Shown here: piece after piece, positions 1 to 16,963 of the stretch
Layout: each line of letters opens with the position of its first letter
How positions within the stretch are numbered: the stretch's first letter is position 1
Source of the DNA: Chromera velia
Lineage: Eukaryota > Sar > Chromeraceae
DNA: 46,154 bases
Direction: 5' to 3'
NCBI GenBank assembly: GCA_018398765.1
Contig: JAHBMJ010005855.1
Location: 1-46,154 of the forward strand
Notes under the pieces: generated by a model
The model's database searches: none
Told to the model about the DNA's origin: nothing
The model's input: only the letters and a program-made list of their open reading frames with translations
Made by a program: the position numbers and the translations under genes

Positions 1-15
1 CCCCCCCCCCCCCCC

Positions 16-60
<45 letters not shown>

Positions 61-97
61 TGTGTGTGTGTGTGCGTACATCTGTGTATGTTTGTGT

Positions 98-140
<43 letters not shown>
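1..140. repeat. Compound microsatellite: poly-C, (TC)n, (TG)n
   Basis: The window opens with a run of C, then a long TC tract, then a TG-rich tract and a short (GA)n. The same poly-C next to (TC)n borders the sequencing gap at 13253, so such tracts probably break the assembly. Nothing coding is seen here. Confidence 0.95.
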
Positions 141-142
<2 letters not shown>

Positions 143-492
143 CTAAGAAAGTTGAGCGTTCCGGCTCGTGCAAGAGAAATACACAGAGGAACAAAAGTCA
201 ATTCAGAAAAGTACTGAGCGACACACACACACAAACACACACACACACACATGCATATATATTTTTATATATATATACAGGAAAAGAAGAAGTGGAAGAA
301 AGGGACATCTGCAGTCCAAGAGAGGGAAGCAAACTAGGTTCCAGAGATGAGTTGTGTAGAATGGATGGTAGAGGGACGGTGAGTGTACGCACGCACATGT
401 AAGAGACTTAGTTGGGACAGCTTTCTTTCCCCGTACATGCATGTAAGTGTCCATCGTCAGGCTGCGACCACCTGTCCTGCATTCCTTCTGAC

Positions 493-578
493 CTGCTGCC
501 ATGTTGCAAAGCTTGCTGCTTCTGCCAGGCATTGGTGCACACGATTAGGGCGGTGGCAATCAAGACAGCAAGCTTCAT
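493..578 (-). CDS. Putative first exon encoding a signal peptide (gene incomplete)
   Basis: Reading minus from the ATG at 578, the first 17 residues (MKLAVLIATALIVCTNA) form a classic signal peptide: one Lys, a hydrophobic core, and a small-residue cleavage site. About 11 polar residues follow, then a possible donor GTCAGA after position 493 in phase 2. GTCAG is the commonest donor in this window. No downstream exon could be joined with confidence; the rest may lie among the microsatellites at 1-450 or beyond the window. It sits downstream of the light-harvesting gene on the same strand, so a second plastid-targeted or secreted protein is possible, but no function can be assigned. A chance ORF is the alternative. 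Confidence 0.35.
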
Positions 579-2674
579 TTTGTGACGAGACAAAGTTCGC
601 GATCAATTTTCTGTCGGTTGGTCTGCTGAGCGGTGTTGGTAGTCTGCGTTTCCGTGTAGGGAAATGAAGTCCTCTTATGTTTTGCTGTCCCGGGTCCAGT
701 GGGATGACAGGATCTGCCGAGAACTGCAGAGAATCCGGCCGTGCGTTCCACATGCAATTGATTCTGACACTTAACACATGCATGGACATGCATGCGCTGA
801 ATTAAGAAAGAGGGTTTTTTTCGCTTTCAAAAACAATTATAAGGAAACACATGCAATTAAGAGTGGGCGCATGTGGGCGCGCACTGCGCGCCGACGTTGT
901 CGTGGTGGGTAAAAGCGTTGTGGAATGTTGTGGAGTCCGGCGTCGAAAGGGGGGCACAGTAGGGCACAGACAAAAGTTCTTAGACCATATTGTCCTTCGA
1001 GAGGTGGTAGGCGGTGCATGCCGGGATGTTTTTTCATGTATTTTCATGATTAAGCCGGCTAGACGCTCCTCTTTTTGTAAGATATTCAGAGAGACGAGGG
1101 AGGAGTACAAGAAATTCGGTCTGCAATCCGTCGACAAAGCAGATATTTTATTCTTTCTACAACAACGAGACGCCTTCTCCACTGTCCACTGATTCCCAAC
1201 CATCATGCCCGTACTTTATGTCAGTGCCTAGCAGCTGGGTTTTGGAGATGGGAAACCAACCAAACGATACCAATCGATCAGTCATACAACAATTGCCATA
1301 CTGTAAGTAGATTGAATAGATCCTACATTTTATTATACACGAGACTAGGTGTGCATTAGCGGAATTGCAGGCCTACGTATTTTGGATTTATTACTACATA
1401 GAAATAGAGTACACTAAAATATAAACTTTGTGTTCACGGTCTAGATTTAGGTTTAGATCACAATGCTGGTTCAAGATTACAAATTTTATAAAAATTTGAT
1501 ATAAGTACTAGAATAAATAAGAATAACCTAGAACCAAACTGCGCGTCTAGAGAAAGCTGGACTGAAGCTATAGTAGTGTAAAAAATTGATTGCATTATAA
1601 TTCACATACATTAATTGGGCTTAATTTTTAGCTGATTCTTAGAAACGAGAAGATAAAGTGATTCGATTAACTGATCGACGAATCATTCAACGCGTCATAA
1701 ATATTTTCGTCAACGGATAAGTTGGTATAAATCAAATTAATTGAATGACTGGTTTATAGTATGATGATTCAATTGCAACAGCATTTAATAATATATTTTT
1801 GTGCTTCTTCTCACCGGGGTCACGGCGGGGTGTTTTTCTCTTCCTAAGCCACGAACTTGAAATTCATCCCCGTACATCCACATGTCGCATTGCAAACCCA
1901 TCTGATCATCAGCCTCTAGGACCCTGCACTCACGACGCAGAAGCGCTGCCTTCTTCTTTTCCCCGTCCACCCATCCATTCCACTTAATATAAACACAGGA
2001 TCGAGCCGAGCACCTTGATGCCTCCATGTTCCAACCCCTCTCTTTATGCAGAACCGCCAGGCTGACTAAGCGATCTCTGTCTCTTCGCCGCTCCCTCTCC
2101 AAAAAGGCATGACAGCTTTTCAATTGTCTCCCTTAGGTGCCGACTGTGCGTTTTCTTTGGATGGTGTGGGGCCGGGGAGTGCTTTCACCCCTGAAGCTCT
2201 CCCAAAAGTCGTCCTTCACCTTCACCCGCACACCGGCGTCGTTCTTCTTCTCTTCCTCCTTCCGTCTCGTCAGAAAACAAAACTTGACAGATTGATTTTT
2301 CTAAATACCCTCCCTGAACCCCCCGCCCCCCGACCCACCCAAACCAAAAAGCCCCGACCCCCCAAAGCCCTCCCACCCCTTCCCTACACGCAGGCAGGTT
2401 AAGTGAGTTGAGAGTCGCCCCCCCCCCTGCTCTCCCCTTCAAACGAACGAGGACGAACAGGCAGGGGAAGGGAGAATCAAGACCTCCGCTCCCTTCATTC
2501 CTTCCCGACTCTCTTCTGCTTCAAACGAACGGAGAAGAGAGAGCGAAGACAAGAGACGGATAGATAGACAGAGACAGACAGAGCCAGGGCAACCGTCAAA
2601 GACCGGCCCCCCCTCAAACAGACACTCCGTCAATCTCTCTCCCTCTCTCTCCAGTTCCCCACGGTCCCTCCATT
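579..2674. other. Intergenic stretch, no gene recognised
   Basis: About 2.1 kb between the signal-peptide exon and the 3' end of the light-harvesting gene. Positions 1200-1800 are AT-rich with no long reading frame. Positions 2280-2450 are C-rich and 2500-2660 are rich in GA and TC. Several open frames exist on both strands, but none has a recognisable domain or balanced composition. Confidence 0.6.
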
Positions 2675-8217
<5,543 letters not shown>

Positions 8218-9037
8218 ATGGAGGACAAGCAGCATCCGCAGAAAGAGAAGGGCAACGGGAAGGGGGCCAAACAGAAGAACAAAAAGGCGAAAAGGGAGTT
8301 CGACTGGTCTAAAGCCTCCACGGGTCGCTTCCTTCTCAGAATCGCCTATGCAGGAACCAACTACCAGGTACATGGAGAAGAAAAAAAACAGAGACTTCGT
8401 CTCTTTGTTTGCGCCAACAGCAACCCGAGCCAAGAAGTGAAGAGCACCACCAGTATCTGTGGACATACGTGAGGATACGAGGAAGACAGGAAGATTCTTT
8501 TCAGACCACAAACCTCTCCTTGCAGGTTGACGTGTCTCACGTGTGCATTCTCCACCCATGCAGCGAGAAGCCGGATAGCCCCGCCTGTTCCTCGTCCGTA
8601 CTGTCCGGTCTACGCTGTGTGGCTGCATGCATGCAGGGCTTCGCTTCTCAGGAGGGAAGCGGAGGGAGCGGAGAAGAGGCAGATGAGGGGAAAGGAGAGG
8701 AGGGGGGCAGAACATCCCTTGGCTCAAAAGGAGGGGAGAACTCGGAGACCTGCCCTTCTTCTTCCTCTTCCTCCTCCTCCTCTTCCTCCTCGTCGTCGAC
8801 CCCCCAGATCGACACCATCGAGTCCCGTCTATTTGACGCCCTGCAGAAGACCTGTTTGATCCGAACGAGGAACAAGGCAGACTGGTCAGTCGACTGGCTG
8901 CATGGTGCTTGCTGCTTGTCTTTGAGGAGGCGGGAAGGGCAGGCTTGAAGAAATCTTGAAAGGATCCGTCCATGAGTCAAGTCATGTGGATGAATGAGTG
9001 AATTGGTTGTTGGGGACGAGTGAGGGGGGGAGGCAGA

Positions 9038-9094
<57 letters not shown>

Positions 9095-9943
9095 TTGAGC
9101 GGATGCGTGAGAGCACCCGATCGGCAGACTTTGAATGTCGAAAGGAGATATTCGGAATTCATTGAATGCACCTGGCTTGACCTCATCCAATGCAGTTGTA
9201 CTTCGCTTGGTGTTGGGAGGTGCACGAAGGGAAAATTTTCAACTCAGAAGGGAGAGAGACTCTGTGAGTGCATGCGCATGCAGCAACTACACGCGGTGCG
9301 CCCGGACAGACAAAGGCGTGCACGCCCGTTGCAATTACGTGGCGCTGGATCTGAGGACGCGGAAGGGGTGGGTAGGGAGTGAGAGGGTTGGTCATCTGTC
9401 AGTCTGTCTACTTCTGTCTCTGCCCCTCTCCGTCTCTGTACTTTTCTTTATTGCTCTCCGAGGTGCAACCGGACCACAAAATCGGCATGTTTTTTTGGGT
9501 TCTTTTTGAAGACTTCGTTCTCAACGGCTTTCAAACATTGTTCATCTAGTTCATGTGTACGCCTGCATGCAGAGAAGAAGGAGGGTCGAAGAAGGCCGAT
9601 GGAGGCGTGGCGGCAGAAGGCGGTGAGTGAGTGTTTTTGCAGAATGCCGTCCCTCCTCTCTTCGTCCCTTCCGAATGCGCTCCCTCGATAAGTTCTCCTT
9701 CTTTTCCTTCTCACTGTAAGGTCGGGCCATTCCCTCTTCACTGACCCCCGATGTCCTCTCTCCCTGTCCTCTCCTCTCCTTTTCTCTCCCTGCAGAGAGA
9801 TCGACACAGCAGCAGTCATCCCCTCTTGATTATTGTGCGATGCTGAACGGAGTGCTGCCTCATGACATCCGAGTTACTGCGGTGGCCAGTGTGAAGCCTT
9901 CTTTCAACGCTCGGTTGGTCAACGTTCAGCTGTCTGATTGGCT

Positions 9944-9994
<51 letters not shown>

Positions 9995-11339
9995 CGCGGT
10001 TGTATTAGACAGTTACTGCAGCTGTTGGATGCCCCTCCCTCCCTCTCTCTCTTTCCGTTGTTCCTGCCTTTCCTTTCCCACACGTGCTGCATAGAGAGAG
10101 CGGATGTAGAATAGAAGAAACCAATCACTCGATCGTTCTCCCACTCTTTTGTGCAACCCCCCACTCCTCTCCTCTCACCAGGTAGACAAAAGAAAAAAAA
10201 GTAGAGCGTGACACGATACAACAAACAAACAAGCAAACACACCCAATCGTTCTTTTCAGGGGCTGAGCAAACCCTCCGTATTTCTGTAATTTGCCTGCAG
10301 TTTCGACTGTGTGTGCCGTGTGTACAAGTACTTCTTTGTGCCTGAGGGGTTGGACCTGAATCGCATGAGGGAGGCCGCACAGCTCCTGCAGGGGGAACAT
10401 GATTTTCGGAATCTCTGTAAGATGGACGTCCAAAAGGTCCGAAGGGAGGCAGGCAGGCAGGCAGGGAGACAGGCAGGAGAGCCGGGTGTGCTGACTTCTA
10501 GAAGGACCTCCTTCCTCCTACTGAGAAACGAAACAAAAAGAAAGAAAGCTGGAGTAAGATGGGCTGCCTGGATGATCTTCTGGAAGTTTATGAAACGGAA
10601 ATAAATGTTTTGCTTGGATCTGTCTTTTCCTTCTTCACTTCATTTCTTCTTTGTTATTCGTTCGTGTGCAGGAGAGATCATTCCGTCGTCGAATCTTCTT
10701 CACAGAAATCTCCATGAGTAGTGCCACCGAGGCAGAAATTGTCATCATAGGTAGCGCTTTTCTCTGGCATCAAATACGGTCAGTAGCCGGATCGAGCGCT
10801 GTCAGACTGAGCAGATCCTGAAGTGTTTGCAGGACACGCCAACGTCTGTCGTAGAGAATTCACATGATTTCTCTCTCTTACCACCTTGCTATGCCGAGAA
10901 TCCATGCGCCTGCTTGCCTTTCTACCTCTTTGTCTGTTCACCACCCCGCATTCCTCTCCCAGTATTTCTGTCCCTCTCTCTTCCTCCCCTCCCCTCTGCA
11001 GATGTATCGCTGCTCTCCTTGTTCTGTTCGGTGCATGCTGCTTGTTCTAAATATGAAAAAGAATTCTGCGTTCTGTGTATGAAAATGAATGCATGCAGAT
11101 GTATCGCCGCTCTCCTCGTTCTAATCGGGGAAGGTCTCGAGGAGCCTTCTCTTGTCGAGGCACTGCTGGCTGTCGAAGCAAACCCTCGGAAACCTGCGTG
11201 CGTCGGTGAAGAATCAGACAGTCAGAAAAAACAAAGTTGCAATGTTGGCGTGGGGGTGGTAAAATTTCTTGTCGGACAGCTGCCTCTATCCGTGTCATCG
11301 AATGTTGAGAGGCTGCAAGACCTCTCTCTCTCTCTCTCT

Positions 11340-11371
<32 letters not shown>

Positions 11372-11381
11372 GTGGGAGAGG

Positions 11382-11413
<32 letters not shown>

Positions 11414-12396
11414 GGGAGAGGCAGTTGTTCTCAGTTCTTCTGTTTTTCTCAAATATGACTTCTCTGTTCCGACGCTCATTCCCTTTAGTGCCTTCTTCCT
11501 CCCCTTCTCTTTCACTTCCTCATTTGCCCTCAAGATCTGACAGTCGGATTTCATCAACTAAGCTGGTAAGGAGATTGCCTGTGCCTCTTTTGGATGTCTC
11601 TTCAATGCAGGTACGCAATGGCATCGGAGCATGGACTGGTCCTGTACGACTGTTACTTTCCAGGAATAAAGTGGGGGGAGTCTGGTTCGGGTGATTTGGA
11701 CGAAGGTGGGGATGTGGAGCAGACAGAAGGGGAAGGAGAATCGTCAGGAATTGTCTCGCCGACAGGTGTTCCTTCTGGAGGTGCGGTTTGTGAAAACGGA
11801 GGAGGGGCAAAGGATCATCGTGAGGGCGGCGAGAGGGCGGAGAGTTCCGATAGACCGCATGAGGATCGGAAGCGAAAGAGGGAGGCGACAGACGAACAAG
11901 AGGAAGAGGAAGAAGAAGAGAGAAGAACCACAAAGCCTCCACCCACGGGACTGTCCGTCCCCGGCCCCTCGTCCTCTTGCCCACCCTCAACGGGAACAGC
12001 CAGAAAGGAAAGTAAGAAAAACGAGCAGGAAGGCTTGGCAGGGGGCAAACGGCAGTGGACCACGACTTTCCTTGTCAGTCATTCAGTGACACAGCCAGCC
12101 AGCCCCTGTGTGCGAATGTGTGCGCATTCATGGGTCAGCTGGTCACTAAGTCCGCCTGCCCCTGTGTGCGAATGTGTGTGCGGTCATGCGTCAGCTGGTC
12201 ACTAAGTCCGCCCGCCCCTGTGTGCAAATGTGTGTGCATCCATGCGTCAGTTGGTCACTGAGTCCGCCCGAGGTGTCTCGAGAAAGCTGCGAAGAGAATG
12301 GAAAAGGGTGGAAGGCTCTAACAGATTCTAACTGAAGGAGAACGAAAGCGAAAGAGGAGCCAAAAGCTGGAAGCAATAAAGGAAAGCACATGTACG

Positions 12397-12445
<49 letters not shown>

Positions 12446-13767
12446 GTCCCTCTGGATAGACTGATTGTAACAAATGCGCGTCTTGCTTTCGTGGCTTTGC
12501 ATTCCTCCACTTTCCGGAAAACGAACCCACGATCGATGCATCGATTGACGTACAGAACGTTCAGGCGACTGACTGAGGACGATGCAGCGCAGGACACACT
12601 CGCCCGTCTTCTCAAGTGCCTCCTTCTCTATGCGCCTTCTGGCGATCCATTGTATCTGCTCATATCCTTTCAACTGCAAAGATTCTCTGTACACGTGTCA
12701 GATGCACATTTCGCATTTCTACAACACATACTGATGTGCAGGACAGCTACATCCGTCACCTGATCTTTTCGGCCGTCCACAGGACGCTGTCGGGATGCGA
12801 AGAGTTCTCTCGGCGTCTCTGCGTGTCTCTTCAAATCGCGGGGGGAGGGCCTTCAACTTCTGCAGCTTCTTCTTCTGCTGCTACTGCTGCGGCAGGAGAC
12901 GTAGAGATGAAATCTGAAGGGGGGAAGGGGTCGGGGAGGCCGCCTCGCGTCTCGTGCGACTTCCGAATTCGTTTGGGTAGTCGGAGAATTGTGTTCAACT
13001 CCTCGAGAGACTCTGTGGCCCAAGTGTTTCTGGTAGGATCAGAAAGAGGAAGGGGGGGGGCGGAAAGCGATTCGGCACAAGGGACGCTTCCGCCTTCCTC
13101 GATGTCCGTTGTGAAGAGGGACGGGGTTCGTCTGTTTGGCGGGGCACTTGAGAATGTTGCGGGGGGGAAGGCAAAGGGGGACGGTCGGGGACGCTATGTG
13201 AAGGTGATGGGTGAGCCGACGTCTCTCTCTCTCTCTCCCCCCCCCCCCCCCCNNNNNNNNNNNNNNNNNNNNNNNNNNNNNNNNNNNNNNNNNNNNNNNN
13301 NNNNNNNNNNNNNNNNNNNNNNNNNNNNNNNNNNNNNNNNNNNNNNNNNNNNNNNNNNNNNNNNNNNNNNNNNNNNNNNNNNNNNNNNNNNNNNNNNNNN
13401 NNNNNNNNNNNNNNNNNNNNNNNNNNNNNNNNNNNNNNNNNNNNNNNNNNNNNNNNNNNNNNNNNNNNNNNNNNNNNNNNNNNNNNNNNNNNNNNNNNNN
13501 NNNNNNNNNNNNNNNNNNNNNNNNNNNNNNNNNNNNNNNNNNNNNNNNNNNNNNNCCCTCTGTGTGTGTGTGTGTGTGTCTGTTCCGCTGAGAGAACGCG
13601 CCGAAAGAAGAAAGAAAAAAAGAGAAGAGAATGAAGAAAGAGAAAAAGGAAAAGAAAAGACGATCTAGTCTTTCTGTCTGTCTGCCTGCCTACCTGCCTT
13701 TCCTTTTTTGTCTGTGTGAATGTGAAACGAAGATGAAAAGAAGAGGGGGGAAGAGAAAGAAACATAG

Positions 13768-13816
<49 letters not shown>

Positions 13817-14308
13817 CTGTCTGTCTGTCTGTCTGTCGTGTTCATGAAGAAAAGAAGGGAGAAGAAGAAACATATAGTCTGTCTGTCTGCCTGTACATCT
13901 CGTGGTTCGATCTATGTGGCATTTGTTCCTCCCGGTTTACTGATCTGCTCTGATCGACTGTCGTCAGACGCTGCGTGAAGTTGGTGGGCTTTTTGTTGTC
14001 ATCATTTTTACGTTCAACATATTCTTTTTGTGCTGCTCCTGCTTCATGTTGTCGCGGCTGTATTTCTTTCTATTGTCCTGAGCGACCGAAGCAAGGAAGG
14101 ACGACGGAAGGACGGAAAGGACGGGTTCCAATTTTTTTTTTTGAAATTTGCGTTTTCTACCGTTTCCTTTGCTCCGAATCGAGCCCTCCTGAAGCTCAGC
14201 AGCGCTCTCATAGACCCCCCCCCTCTCCTTCCTGCATTTCATGCAGAGCGACCACTTGGCCCGACCTTGGAGGAGAAGAGAGCTCGACTGGGCCTTCCCA
14301 GTCTTTGA
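8218..14308 (+). CDS. PUS3: tRNA pseudouridine synthase, Pus3/Deg1 type, 11 exons
   Basis: A TruA-family enzyme converting uridine to pseudouridine at tRNA positions 38/39 (family knowledge). Exons: 8218-8367, 8637-8884, 9284-9367, 9573-9622, 9796-9913, 10301-10436, 10672-10778, 11099-11197, 11611-12073, 12742-13210 and 14247-14308, in all 1986 nt and 661 residues. RTDKGVHA holds the catalytic Asp142. LNGVLPHDIR, GEHDFRNLCKMDV, GSAFLWHQIRC and LVLYDCYF follow in order. GEHDFRNLCKMDV and the C-terminal ERP-x-x-x-TLEEK point to Pus3 rather than Pus1. Odd: a run of about 14 Ser near residue 91, a charged Glu/Lys insert over much of 350-460, and another insert in exon 10, making it longer than typical. 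The ATG at 8218 is the first in frame. The last intron spans a sequencing gap, so further exons there cannot be excluded. Confidence 0.88.
9041..9095. repeat. (GA)n microsatellite in a PUS3 intron
   Basis: A GA-rich tract with some CAGAGA units inside the second intron of the pseudouridine synthase gene. Confidence 0.85.
9946..10000. repeat. (TG)n microsatellite in a PUS3 intron
   Basis: A TG tract ending in CGCGCG, about 30 bp downstream of the donor at 9914. Confidence 0.9.
10997..11122. repeat. Duplicated PUS3 acceptor flanking a palindromic element
   Basis: A 29-bp block starting TGCAGATGTATCGC occurs at 10997-11025 and 11094-11122 with two transitions between copies (offset 97 bp). Each copy holds an acceptor plus the start of exon 8. 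Between them (about 11050-11093) lies ATGAAAAAGAATTCTG, a 7-nt insert, then TATGAAAATGAATGC: the same element as in the LHC and calcineurin introns, here in reverse orientation. The downstream copy continues the conserved protein (CIAALLVLIGEG). The upstream copy would reach a stop within about 17 codons. The element's end supplies the used acceptor GCATGCAG. Confidence 0.9.
11328..11410. repeat. (TC)n and (CA)n microsatellites in a PUS3 intron
   Basis: A TC tract followed by two CA tracts separated by a GTGGGAGAGG spacer; that spacer occurs again right after the second tract. Confidence 0.85.
12094..12269. repeat. 56-bp tandem repeat at the start of a PUS3 intron
   Basis: About three copies of a 56-bp unit beginning GTCAGCTGGTCACTAAGTCC, starting at 12134, 12190 and 12246, with a partial copy before them. 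They lie directly downstream of the exon 9 donor (GTCAGT at 12074). Each unit opens with GTCAG, the prevailing donor motif here. Confidence 0.88.
12399..12446. repeat. (AC)n(AG)n microsatellite
   Basis: An AC tract followed by an AG tract in the ninth intron of the pseudouridine synthase gene. Confidence 0.9.
13253..13555. other. Assembly gap (303 N) within the last PUS3 intron
   Basis: Unknown bases preceded by (TC)n and poly-C and followed by a TG tract, so the gap coincides with simple repeats. In my model it lies wholly within the intron between 13210 and 14247. Confidence 0.95.
13769..13838. repeat. (TC)n(TG)n(TCTG)n compound microsatellite
   Basis: TC, then TG, then TCTG units in the last intron of the pseudouridine synthase gene. 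It has the same order as the tracts ending several calcineurin introns, but no CAG follows. Confidence 0.85.
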
Positions 14309-15076
14309 CAGCGATTTAGAGAGGATCAGTGCTATAGATCGCAGTCACGGTGCACTAACTTTTGTTACTTTCAACTTAGCTATAGCCGAGTAGCTAGCTC
14401 TAAACTTACTCAGTGACTACTCATAGATTATAACACACTATAGCAGCAGCTAATTAAGCAACATAACTAAATGTTACAACTCTGAATTTCGAATTAAATA
14501 ATTTTAATTAAATTTATAGCTGCAAAGGGATTGGGCTTGAATACTATATAATTATTGATTGATTGATTGATTGATATGTTCCGCCCTAGGGCTTTCCCGC
14601 TATGTCTATCTGTCGCCAGTTATAGGCCTAAGAATAGTGGTTTTGGGTTCCCCCTCGGTTCACTGCCGCCGGATGTGACCCCCCCGGGTGTGTTAGTCCA
14701 ACTCAGTCGACTTGCAGCGTCAAAGGATGTATAATTGTTTCAACACTAATTTCAGAATCGGTGAAATCTAGTCCAACAAAAATTAAAATGGTCTCACGTT
14801 GATACAACAATATTTTTTTAAAAAATAAAATTTGGAACCGGTGACTATTTAACAATGAATCTAGTCACAAATGTTGACCTTATACTTTATTACATTACAG
14901 TGACCCTTAGACCTAGCCTTAGACTGACCCACATCAGTAATAGCATATTTAACTTCGGAATACTTAATTTAAAAATCTTTAAAAATTTAAAAGTTTCAAT
15001 AAATTCTTTTTAAATTTGTAACTGCATATAACTAGGCATATAATTAAAACTCTCTAACAAACTGTTCGTAATTCGA
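14309..15076. other. AT-rich intergenic stretch
   Basis: Region between the 3' ends of the pseudouridine synthase (plus) and the TPR-MYND gene (minus). It is AT-rich with a short (ATTG)n run near 14560. No gene or RNA was recognised; it should hold both convergent 3' UTRs. Confidence 0.6.
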
Positions 15077-16723
15077 TCAGGGAACTCCATTCCAATCTTT
15101 TAGCACTTTGCACTCATCCTTGTGGCCAATCTTCCAATGAGCCTTCTGACATGCCGGAGAACAATACTGGGCGTGCTGACACCCTGTGCACTTCTTTAAC
15201 TTCTCCTCTGCCCACCTGCGCCCTTCATCCCCACTTACCACTGATGGAACGCTAGGGCATGCAGCATTCGAACAAGTATCACAGTACAGCACCCACGTGT
15301 TGTTCTGCTGCTTGATTGCTTTCGACTCTGCAGTACCAATAGATTTACGGACTCCTAGGAGATTGTTCAGCTGCAGGGTGACTTCTTGCGGTTGGCTGCT
15401 GGGTACAGTCCCCAGCAACACTTTGGAAGGCAGAGAGGCTTTTTTGAGGCACTTGAGAGTCACACCGAGAAACTTGGGCGATAGGAGTGACGTGTATGCC
15501 AGGGGGTAGAAGGCACTCACGACCTTATCCATATTGTCCGACTGCAGAAATTCGAAGATCTCTTTCAGTTCATCGCTCTCCTGCAGATAGAAGATGAACA
15601 TCAGGTAGTAGACGCATGCTCTCCATCTCAATCGCCCTCATGCCGATCCCAAAAGGCACCATGACTTGTGACACTGTCAAATTTAAGGTCCTGGTCGACT
15701 GCTTTGTTCTATATGGGAAAAACAGCCAGACTTTTGGACTGCATCCCCAGGCCACTGGACTGCTGATCACTCTAGCTGGTTGGCGAAACGGACTCAGACG
15801 GATAACATTTGCACAGACCCAAAATTGCAACCTTTAGACAGAAGAGCAATATAAGAAAAAAACAACACAGAGGAACAGACTAAGTCTTTTGCAGGATCCT
15901 CGAACAAAAAAAAAGTCTCACAGACCTGAACAAATTTTTCTACCAACAAGAAGTCGTCCGTTCTTTTCGGAATGGGCAGCTCACAGCGAAACCCACCAAA
16001 CACAATGTCAACCAGCCATGGATCAGCCAACCGCATCGCCTCAACCACCAGAAGAGCGCACTTCACGCGTGCATTTGGTGATTGTTTTAGGGACTGAAGA
16101 CGCTCAAGAATCGCATCGGCCGCGGCTTTTTTGCTGGCAGGGACCCTTACTGACTTTTCACACACCTGAGGTTCCGTGAACCAATTCAGGAGTCGTTCCC
16201 TGAAAACCTCTGCCTCTCTAGGAGACCCATCTCTCTCTGGGTTCCAGTTTAGTAGTGCCATACCCGCATCATCCAAAGCCTCCTTATGCACACCAACTTT
16301 CTCGTATGCAACCGCACGTCTCCACAGGGCCTTGACATGCCCCGGACTAATATGCAAAGCCATTGAACAGTCGTTGATACACTTTTTCCAATCCCCCAAC
16401 TTCAAATATGCTTGTGCCCGATTACAGAACAAATCCCGCTTAAGGTCAAGGTGAGACTGGTTCGGTTGGAGTAACGGTTGGATTTTTAAGAATGCATGCG
16501 CCTCTACCTCTGCCAGCCCTCTCCCGTACGCCTTAACAGCGCTGCAAAAGTCTTTGGAGCGGAAGGCGGCATTTCCCCTCTCCTTAGCGGTTTGTGCAGA
16601 ACGAAACACAACATCATTTTTGGTCTCCTCAGCACTCTCAGACGGCGCTGTCTTTGTGACCGACAGAGAAAACCTTTCAACATCTCCAGAGACTGCTTGT
16701 TTAAACCAAGCATCGGCCTCCAT
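15077..16723 (-). CDS. TPR and MYND zinc-finger protein, 2 exons
   Basis: Exons 16723-15926 and 15580-15077 (minus) join in phase 0 to 433 residues across a 345-nt intron (donor CAG/GTCTGTGAG, acceptor TCTGCAG). Residues about 42-163 form three TPR-like helical repeats (AKERGNAAFRSKDF, NRAQAYLKLGDWKKCINDC, ALWRRAVAYEKVG). The C-terminus is a MYND finger: a CDTC pair, then CTGCQHAQYC-x3-C-x7-H-x3-C. TPRs usually bind other proteins, often Hsp90-type C-termini, and MYND fingers bind proline-rich peptides. With no SET domain seen, this is probably an adaptor or co-chaperone. The start at 16723 is the first ATG after an in-frame TGA. A 76-codon ORF lies just upstream in the same frame, so the true N-terminus may be longer. 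Confidence 0.8.
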
Positions 16724-16732
16724 GGGTAAAGC

Positions 16733-16963
16733 TCAGAAGGGCAAATGCGAACTCTCAAAAAAGGCTTCACCCTGAAGCCCTTCATCTACACTGGGAGCAA
16801 AGATCCAGCTCTCTGTACTCTTGTACCACATCAAAATTGCCTTTGTGTAGATATTCTCCCATGTGGCCTTATCAGCAACTTGCCGCTTCTTGAGTCTGTA
16901 CTTCCCCTCAACCATAGTGGAGCCATTGGTCACAAAAATCTCAGAAGGAACCTCAGCCTCCAT
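16733..16963 (-). CDS. Upstream in-frame ORF (76 codons), possible N-terminal domain
   Basis: Starts at ATG 16963 and ends with TGA at 16735-16733, exactly in the frame of the TPR-MYND start at 16723. Only the stop and three codons separate them. The translation has balanced composition with spaced aromatics (GKYRLKKRQV, WENIYTKAILMWYKSTESWIF), unlike noise. It could be a real N-terminal domain cut off by a sequence error or nonsense change, an upstream ORF, or a domain joined by a GT-AG intron of only 39 nt that would remove the TGA and keep frame. No other intron here is that short. No family was assigned. Confidence 0.45.
   Translation of the reverse strand: MEAEVPSEIFVTNGSTMVEGKYRLKKRQVADKATWENIYTKAILMWYKSTESWIFAPSVDEGLQGEAFFESSHLPF

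Noticed and set aside
1785-2402. Overlapping open frames on both strands as a small gene
   Set aside because: Arg/Pro-biased composition on both strands, with no signal peptide, domain or clear splice sites; not supportable.
12491-12738. Plus-strand open frame between PUS3 exons 9 and 10 as coding
   Set aside because: Exon 9 to exon 10 joins in phase with consensus sites, and this frame shows no similarity to the expected Pus3 region.
15570-15830. Minus-strand open frame inside the TPR-MYND intron as an extra exon
   Set aside because: Direct joining of 15926 to 15580 uses consensus sites and keeps phase. Including this segment would need a poor donor or meet a stop in frame.
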